A DNA stretch of 64,000 bases, from NCBI GenBank assembly GCA_002491905.1, contig DKWV01000015.1:1-64000 (forward strand). The letters run 5' to 3'. Made by a program: the position numbers and the translations under genes. Positions 58,816 to 64,000 of this stretch are shown here, piece by piece. Position 1 is the stretch's first letter. Each line of letters opens with the position of its first letter. A model generated the notes under the pieces. It worked only from the letters and a program-made list of their open reading frames with translations. It searched no databases and was not told the origin of the DNA. The DNA comes from Lachnospiraceae bacterium UBA7143. GTDB taxonomy: Bacteria; Bacillota; Clostridia; Lachnospirales; Lachnospiraceae.

Positions 58816-61800
58816 TTATCTTTTTTCTTCCGGCTCCTCCTCTTTCTTCCTGCGCAGTACCAAAATTATCACAATAACTACGACTGCCACGATTACCGCC
58901 AGCCAGATAAAGCAACATATCCCTAAGAAGGTCGGGCAGATATGGCAAAGTCCGCATTTCGCTCCGTTGTCTGCTCCTGCCTGCCTATACGCAATCGCAT
59001 AAGTCGAGAACAGTTCTGTCTGTATCGTAATCGTCCCGACAGCATCATCCAGATCATGAAGCAGCGCATATTCTCCTTCATGTACGCGCACGATATAAAA
59101 TTCTGAGGAACGCGCCTGCAGCTGCTCCGGTATATCAATCATAATCTCTATCGGTTCGTTCGTCTTATTGACAGCATTCCATTCGCCTTCACCAATACGC
59201 ATAAACAGAGAAATATCAATGTACATGCCTATCGTCAGATCTGGCAACTCATTTTGGAACTTTTCCACGCCCTCTTCGGCGAGCTGCTTATCCCTCTGTG
59301 ACACTATTTCATCGACCTGTTCCACATCAATACGGATTTCAACCGATTCTCCTTTAGATACCCGCTCAATTTCCTGCCTGGACAGGACAGCATTTGCCAC
59401 TGCAGTAACGTCTGTCACTTCAGCTGTGCATAAAGTTTCGTCCATGTTGTTTACTGTAACCACAACTTCACCACGGTCTACATTCAGCGTAACCGTTTTA
59501 TTTTCTCTGCCTGCACTCCCCTTCCATGTCTGCCCTTCGCCAGTCTGCTGCACAATAACAATCCTGCCGTCCTCTACCGTACAAAGTATTGTTACCTCTC
59601 CTTTACCAATATCATCTGTAGGCGGCGTCTTACCGGCATCTTCCGGCAACGGTGTTGAATCCGATGTGTCTTTCTCCGGTTTCACAGCGGTATCCTGTAT
59701 TTCCGTTTCCTCTGTTTCCGCCGTCGCATCTTCCACAGATGATTCCTCTGATTTCTTCGGTGGTATCTGTGGCACTCCCGGCTGTCCGCCGCTTTCTTCT
59801 TTTGGCTCCCCGTCCGTCGGAATATCCTGTCCGTCGCCCAATTCTCCCGCAGGTTTATGCGGCTTTTCCTTATTCTTTCCCAGCTTTATTCTCAATATCT
59901 CTCCTGCAAAAGAATAATCGGTCGCCTGTTGCCGTATCAGATACCCTCCGACTGAAAGTCCTTTTACTGCCTGTCCGTTGGCATCTTCCTCCTCATCATC
60001 TTCCTGTTCTCCTCCGGAATCGTCGGCGCCAGTATCCGGCCCGGGTTCTTCCCCGGTTTCCGTAATCTGGATCCATTGACTGCTGTTCTCCTCTTTGTAT
60101 TCCATCGTGTCGTCTAAGCCAAGCAGCCTGCCGTCAGAAGTTCCATGCGCACTGACGTTTACAGCTGTTATACCTTCCGGCTGTGCAGGACGGGTCGGAA
60201 TCTCTAATATCTGAGGTAACCCTCTGAACCTGCCTTCGGTTCTCTCTCTGGCAATCATATGCTCCGCTCCGTTCATCTGACTTTCTTCTATGCTCAGACA
60301 GCCTGATGCGTCTGCGGTCTCTATCTCACCGTCCATCACATATTCTTTCCCTGCTTCTAAACCAGTCAGCTTCTCCTGCCGGTAATCGATCTTCACATCC
60401 GGCTTTTCCATACGTCCCGGAATCGTTATCTCCACTTCTTCGCTATCCATCGTTCTGACAATGTCTCCCGGCTGATAAATATGGATTGTACTCTCAAGCC
60501 AATATTCCTCAATCTGAATCTGCCCTTTGTCATCTGTGGCTATGTACCTCCCGTCAATGACATAATCAGTCTCAGGTTTCAGGCCGGTGAGCTTCTCATT
60601 CTCATAATCAATCTTCGGATCCGGTTTTGTTTCCCTGCCTTTGATTCCGACGGTCACAGTTTCTACCGCAGTATTCCCTGCCTGGTCAACGGCCGTTACA
60701 GTCACTGTATGCTGACCGCTCTTTCCTGCCAGATCAGCAATCTTAAAGCTATAATCCGACTTCATTACAGTATCAAAATTCTCAGTAACTGCCTGTTCCT
60801 CTTCTCCGTCGATTCTCCACGAAACAGCCTTTAACCCTGAAGCGATCACATTGCCGTCCGCAGACACATCGTCCGCTACTTTTATCAGAAGCTCCGGTAC
60901 CGTATTATAATAATCCTCGGAAATTTGTGTACCGCCCGCCTGTGTAGCCGTATCGTCTGTCGCAAAACGATCTGCCAGAATCGTGATGACGGGCGCGTTA
61001 TTTTCTATAAGGACTCCAGCTATGCCGCCGCCATCTGTACCGATGCTCTTCGTATCGGAATGATTTCCCGCTTTGTCCCTGGCCATGATCCTGACCTTAC
61101 CCTTAAAGTCTGGTGAAATGCTGATCGTTGCCAAATAACCGCTGCCGCCTCCGGAAGTCGTTTTCACTGACGCGTGCCCCGCAGGGCTGTCCATGCCGTC
61201 TGTCCCATTGCCTATACTACCGTCCTCCGGTGTCAGGGTATATTCCACAGTATCTATACCACTGCCCGCTTCCTCCACAGGAATAGTGATGATCAGACTG
61301 TCTTTGCGTATGATCCAGTGCCAGATATTTGTATATCCCTCATTGAAGGATGCCTCACCGAGCGCCGGTTTCGTCGTATCCAGTCTCGCAGTCAATGCAT
61401 CTGTCTCCGCTTCATTGCCAGCCATATCCACTGCTTTGAATGTATAGGTGTGTTCTCCTTCCTGTAAATTTTCATAAATAAGCTGATATCTCGTGTTACC
61501 ATCTGCATCCTGGCCACTCTCCGTACTGCCGCCCGTCTCCAGTTCTATATATTCTCCATTATCTCTTTTGACATACAGCTTCGTTCCGTCTTCATTGTCC
61601 GAATAAGTCAATGCAAAGGAAAGTGTCTGATACCAATTCTCTCCGTTCTTATTATCTGATAACGCCGCACTAATACTTGGTTTTGCACTATCCTTCCACT
61701 TCGCATAAAGGGTCACATCATCAACAAGCCTGTCTATGTCTGAACCTTCCTGCTCCGGTGCAAAATGCCAGATTGTTGTACAGCCTTCCTCCCGATACCA

Positions 61801-64000
61801 GCCCTCAAAAGCATATCCTTCTCTCGTCGGCGGCTGTGGACTCGTAACAGTGTCATTCCACGATTTTCCCGTGATCGCGCTGACGCTGCTTCCGCCATTG
61901 CTTACAAAAGTGACTGTCAACGTCCTGCCTGCCCCGATTTCAACTGTTTCCGCATATCCGTGGGGCGCAGTCTCTGTCGCCTTAACGCGAATCCAGATCT
62001 CGCCGGACGCAAAATCTGCCGCACCGTCCTGTGTGATATCGCTGTCTTTTACCGCTGTCCATGTCCTACCGCTATCGGTACTGTACTCCATAGCCGCATC
62101 CACTCCGGATACTGCCCCGTCCTTTTTCCCTTTTATGGTCTCATCATTCTTTTTGGTTACAGAAGGAGCTGCCGGACGCGCCGCGATACTTACTCCCGCG
62201 CTCTCACTGTCTAATGTACTTTCTCCTCCCTTCCTGTAAATCTGTATCTCACTGTCGAACCATTCTTCCTTGATTTCAATACGGCCCTGCGCATCTGCAG
62301 TGATAACATCCGCTCCAATTCCATACGGTGCATTCGGCTCAAGCCCGGTAAGCTTTTCCTGTATATAGTCGATGCCGGGCCGCGGCACTGCTTCCCTTTC
62401 CTTGATGTGGACTGTCACTGTCTTATAGGCTTCATTGCCGGCCTGGTCGACAGCGCTTACAGTCACTGTCAGACTTCCCTCTTTGTTTTCCAACTCGCTG
62501 ATCGTAAAACTGTGCGAAGTCTTAATTGCTGCCATAAAATCCGCATTCACCGGATTGTCTCTGCCATCGTCGATCTTCCACGAAACCGCTGCCAGTCCGG
62601 CTGTAACCACTTCGCTGCCGGCGGCATCATTATCCTGCACCTTCACCAGAAGAACCGGTGCTGTATTATAATACGCTTCGGAAAGAGCTGTTCCGTCTGG
62701 CTGCGTGCCAACACCATCTGTTGTATTACGATCTGCCAGAATCGTAATGACAGGCGCATTGTCTTCCACAATGACTCCGTTCATGCCGCTGCCATCCGCG
62801 CCGATGGTCTTTTCATCTGAACGATTTCCTGCTTTGTCTATGGCAGTGATCACGACCCTGCCTTTATAATCCGGCGCAATGCCAAATGTCGCCGTATAAC
62901 CGGCACTGCCATCAGAAGACTTCCTCACCTCTGCCTTTCCCGTATCACCGCCCGCGCTCTGTCCATCCGGCGTCAGGATATACTCTACATCAGCGATACC
63001 GCTTCCAGTTTCAGTCACGGGGATGGTGACAGTCAGACTATCCTTACGGATTATCCAGTCCCAAAGGTTCTTATAGCCCTCGTTAAAATCCGCTTCGCCG
63101 AGTATAGGCTTAGTCTTATCCAACTTTGCCGTCACTTCTGTTTCTGTCTCATTGCCCGCTTCGTCCACTGCTTTAAATGTATAAATATGCTCTCCTTCCA
63201 GTAAACTGTCATACGGATAGCGGTACTGCGTATTTCCCTCTATATCTGTACCGTTCTGTACAGCCCCGCTGATTTCCAGCTCCGTGTATGCCCCATCATC
63301 CGTTTTTGCATAAAGCTTTGCCACACCCACGTTGTCCGAGTAAGTCACAGCAATAAAGAGTTCCCGATGCCAGTCATTCTCATCCTTTTCTTCATCATCT
63401 TTCATCAGCACGGCATTTAATTGCGGCTTCACATTTTCACGCCAGCCCGCATAGAGGGTAACGGTGATCACGCCTTCTTCCACAGTATATTTGTCTTTAT
63501 AATTTTCCTGTGTTTTATCAATGATATCCCCTACGACATTCGGCGCTCCGGCTTCACTCTCCTCAAAACGCCATCTCCCATTCTCCTCACATGCCGACGA
63601 CTTGTACCAGCCCGTAAAGTCATAGCCGTCCCTTGACGGATCCTGCGGTTTATTCAGATATTCCTTACAGGTTAGTCCTTCCTGCGCAGACGGTGCGGAA
63701 GCGCCCGCATAATTCAACGCGAACTCCACCTTAATCTTATTAGAGCTGGGAGTGACCGTAATGGTCCCTGTCTCCCCGCGCGGCGCATCCTCTGTCGCTT
63801 TCATCCGGATGCAGACATCCCCCGGCGCTAAATCTTTAATGATATCGTCGTCCGGCACATCCGTCCACGTCGTTTGGCCATCGGTACTATATTCTTTCTT
63901 TCCCTCATGTTGTCCACCGCCATCGACGGTGATGTTGATCACAGCGTCATCCATATCCGCCGCCAGTTCCGGCGTCACCGTTCCCTGGGGAGCAGACGGC
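58816..64000 (-). CDS. Giant repetitive cell-surface protein (5' end outside window)
   Basis: More than 1720 residues in view; the frame is open to the right edge, so the N-terminus is missing. Two modules of about 600 aa repeat in tandem (landmark EYSTDG..TW at about 63895 and 62093), a third landmark near 60106. Each module has an InlB/Flg_new-type repeat (GYDFTGWY..TLYAGW; GYAFEGWY..TLYAKW), Ig-like units (HTYTFKAVDMAGNE, NAPVITILADR) and a KLTGLEP..Y unit. A Pro/Glu/Ser-rich linker follows, then a C-terminal domain, a Cys-rich patch (CGLCHICPTFLGICC) and one membrane helix with a basic/acidic tail. No LPxTG. Likely an adhesin or exposed protein; ligand unknown. Confidence 0.88.
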   Translation of the reverse strand, partial: PSAPQGTVTPELAADMDDAVINITVDGGGQHEGKKEYSTDGQTTWTDVPDDDIIKDLAPGDVCIRMKATEDAPRGETGTITVTPSSNKIKVEFALNYAGASAPSAQEGLTCKEYLNKPQDPSRDGYDFTGWYKSSACEENGRWRFEESEAGAPNVVGDIIDKTQENYKDKYTVEEGVITVTLYAGWRENVKPQLNAVLMKDDEEKDENDWHRELFIAVTYSDNVGVAKLYAKTDDGAYTELEISGAVQNGTDIEGNTQYRYPYDSLLEGEHIYTFKAVDEAGNETETEVTAKLDKTKPILGEADFNEGYKNLWDWIIRKDSLTVTIPVTETGSGIADVEYILTPDGQSAGGDTGKAEVRKSSDGSAGYTATFGIAPDYKGRVVITAIDKAGNRSDEKTIGADGSGMNGVIVEDNAPVITILADRNTTDGVGTQPDGTALSEAYYNTAPVLLVKVQDNDAAGSEVVTAGLAAVSWKIDDGRDNPVNADFMAAIKTSHSFTISELENKEGSLTVTVSAVDQAGNEAYKTVTVHIKEREAVPRPGIDYIQEKLTGLEPNAPYGIGADVITADAQGRIEIKEEWFDSEIQIYRKGGESTLDSESAGVSIAARPAAPSVTKKNDETIKGKKDGAVSGVDAAMEYSTDSGRTWTAVKDSDITQDGAADFASGEIWIRVKATETAPHGYAETVEIGAGRTLTVTFVSNGGSSVSAITGKSWNDTVTSPQPPTREGYAFEGWYREEGCTTIWHFAPEQEGSDIDRLVDDVTLYAKWKDSAKPSISAALSDNKNGENWYQTLSFALTYSDNEDGTKLYVKRDNGEYIELETGGSTESGQDADGNTRYQLIYENLQEGEHTYTFKAVDMAGNEAETDALTARLDTTKPALGEASFNEGYTNIWHWIIRKDSLIITIPVEEAGSGIDTVEYTLTPEDGSIGNGTDGMDSPAGHASVKTTSGGGSGYLATISISPDFKGKVRIMARDKAGNHSDTKSIGTDGGGIAGVLIENNAPVITILADRFATDDTATQAGGTQISEDYYNTVPELLIKVADDVSADGNVIASGLKAVSWRIDGEEEQAVTENFDTVMKSDYSFKIADLAGKSGQHTVTVTAVDQAGNTAVETVTVGIKGRETKPDPKIDYENEKLTGLKPETDYVIDGRYIATDDKGQIQIEEYWLESTIHIYQPGDIVRTMDSEEVEITIPGRMEKPDVKIDYRQEKLTGLEAGKEYVMDGEIETADASGCLSIEESQMNGAEHMIARERTEGRFRGLPQILEIPTRPAQPEGITAVNVSAHGTSDGRLLGLDDTMEYKEENSSQWIQITETGEEPGPDTGADDSGGEQEDDEEEDANGQAVKGLSVGGYLIRQQATDYSFAGEILRIKLGKNKEKPHKPAGELGDGQDIPTDGEPKEESGGQPGVPQIPPKKSEESSVEDATAETEETEIQDTAVKPEKDTSDSTPLPEDAGKTPPTDDIGKGEVTILCTVEDGRIVIVQQTGEGQTWKGSAGRENKTVTLNVDRGEVVVTVNNMDETLCTAEVTDVTAVANAVLSRQEIERVSKGESVEIRIDVEQVDEIVSQRDKQLAEEGVEKFQNELPDLTIGMYIDISLFMRIGEGEWNAVNKTNEPIEIMIDIPEQLQARSSEFYIVRVHEGEYALLHDLDDAVGTITIQTELFSTYAIAYRQAGADNGAKCGLCHICPTFLGICCFIWLAVIVAVVVIVIILVLRRKKEEEPEEKR
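60330..63900 (-). repeat. Tandem protein modules of about 1.8 kb
   Basis: The same order of segments (EYSTDG..TW, xGWY, YSDN..KLYxKxDxGxY, FNEGYxNxWxWIIRKDSL, NAPVITILADR, IDYxxEKLTGL) occurs at about 63895-62094 and 62093-60330. Identity is high in the landmarks and lower between them. Confidence 0.8.

Overview
The window looks like a chromosomal segment of a Clostridia bacterium, most likely Lachnospiraceae. It has a Gram-positive PolC, the Firmicute order pyrH-frr-uppS-cdsA-dxr-rseP-ispG-polC, a rimP-nusA-ylxR-ylxQ-infB-rbfA-nrnA-truB-ribF operon, strong AGGAGG-type ribosome binding sites, sigma-A promoters with 17-bp spacers, and several protein families common in gut Lachnospiraceae (AAA-ATPase-like/PD-(D/E)XK, DUF6020, CmpB-like). 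The species assignment is inference. Most genes are on the minus strand and densely packed.

Layout. 1-3.8 kb: folate operon folC-folE-folP-folBK (minus) ending in an intrinsic terminator. 3.8-9.6 kb: a small membrane protein, a PH-domain protein, an HTH/AAA-ATPase/nuclease-fold protein preceded by a 21-bp operator-like array, then on the plus strand a nitroreductase and pyrB-pyrI, meeting an HD-GYP gene tail to tail. 9.6-16.6 kb: pnp, rpsO, a membrane protein, an SH3/NlpC-P60 hydrolase, a Na/Pi cotransporter and ribF. 16.6-24.3 kb: the rimP-to-truB translation/transcription operon, driven by a consensus promoter followed by a terminator-like hairpin. 24.4-28.4 kb: a DUF6020 membrane protein and a glycerate 2-kinase/metallo-hydrolase pair. 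28.5-30.2 kb: two toxin-antitoxin pairs in AT-rich DNA just downstream of a tRNA-Glu(CUC). 30.4-33.8 kb: an M56-like fragment and a polar amino-acid ABC transporter.

33.8-49.6 kb: a cytidylate-kinase-like gene, polC, ispG, a PP2C phosphatase/protein kinase pair inserted between rseP and ispG, then rseP, dxr, cdsA, uppS, frr, pyrH, a bactofilin and a polysaccharide deacetylase. This block joins isoprenoid and undecaprenyl lipid synthesis, CDP-DAG synthesis, ribosome recycling, UMP kinase and envelope shaping. 49.7-57.9 kb: an Eis-like acetyltransferase (plus) and an oligopeptide ABC operon ending in an M20 amidohydrolase. 58-64 kb: a C39-like protein (plus) converging on the 3' part of a very large repetitive surface protein that runs off the right edge.

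Most interesting signals: (i) a 21-bp array of TTTCGAAA palindromes, one copy lying inside the promoter spacer of the AAA/nuclease gene; (ii) promoter-hairpin attenuator-like arrangements before rimP and pyrB; (iii) a multi-hairpin intergenic element between polC and the cytidylate kinase, with a possible short relative next to rpsO; (iv) a roughly 200-bp inverted-repeat element between the kinase and ispG; (v) a cysteine-rich C-terminal anchor on the surface protein.
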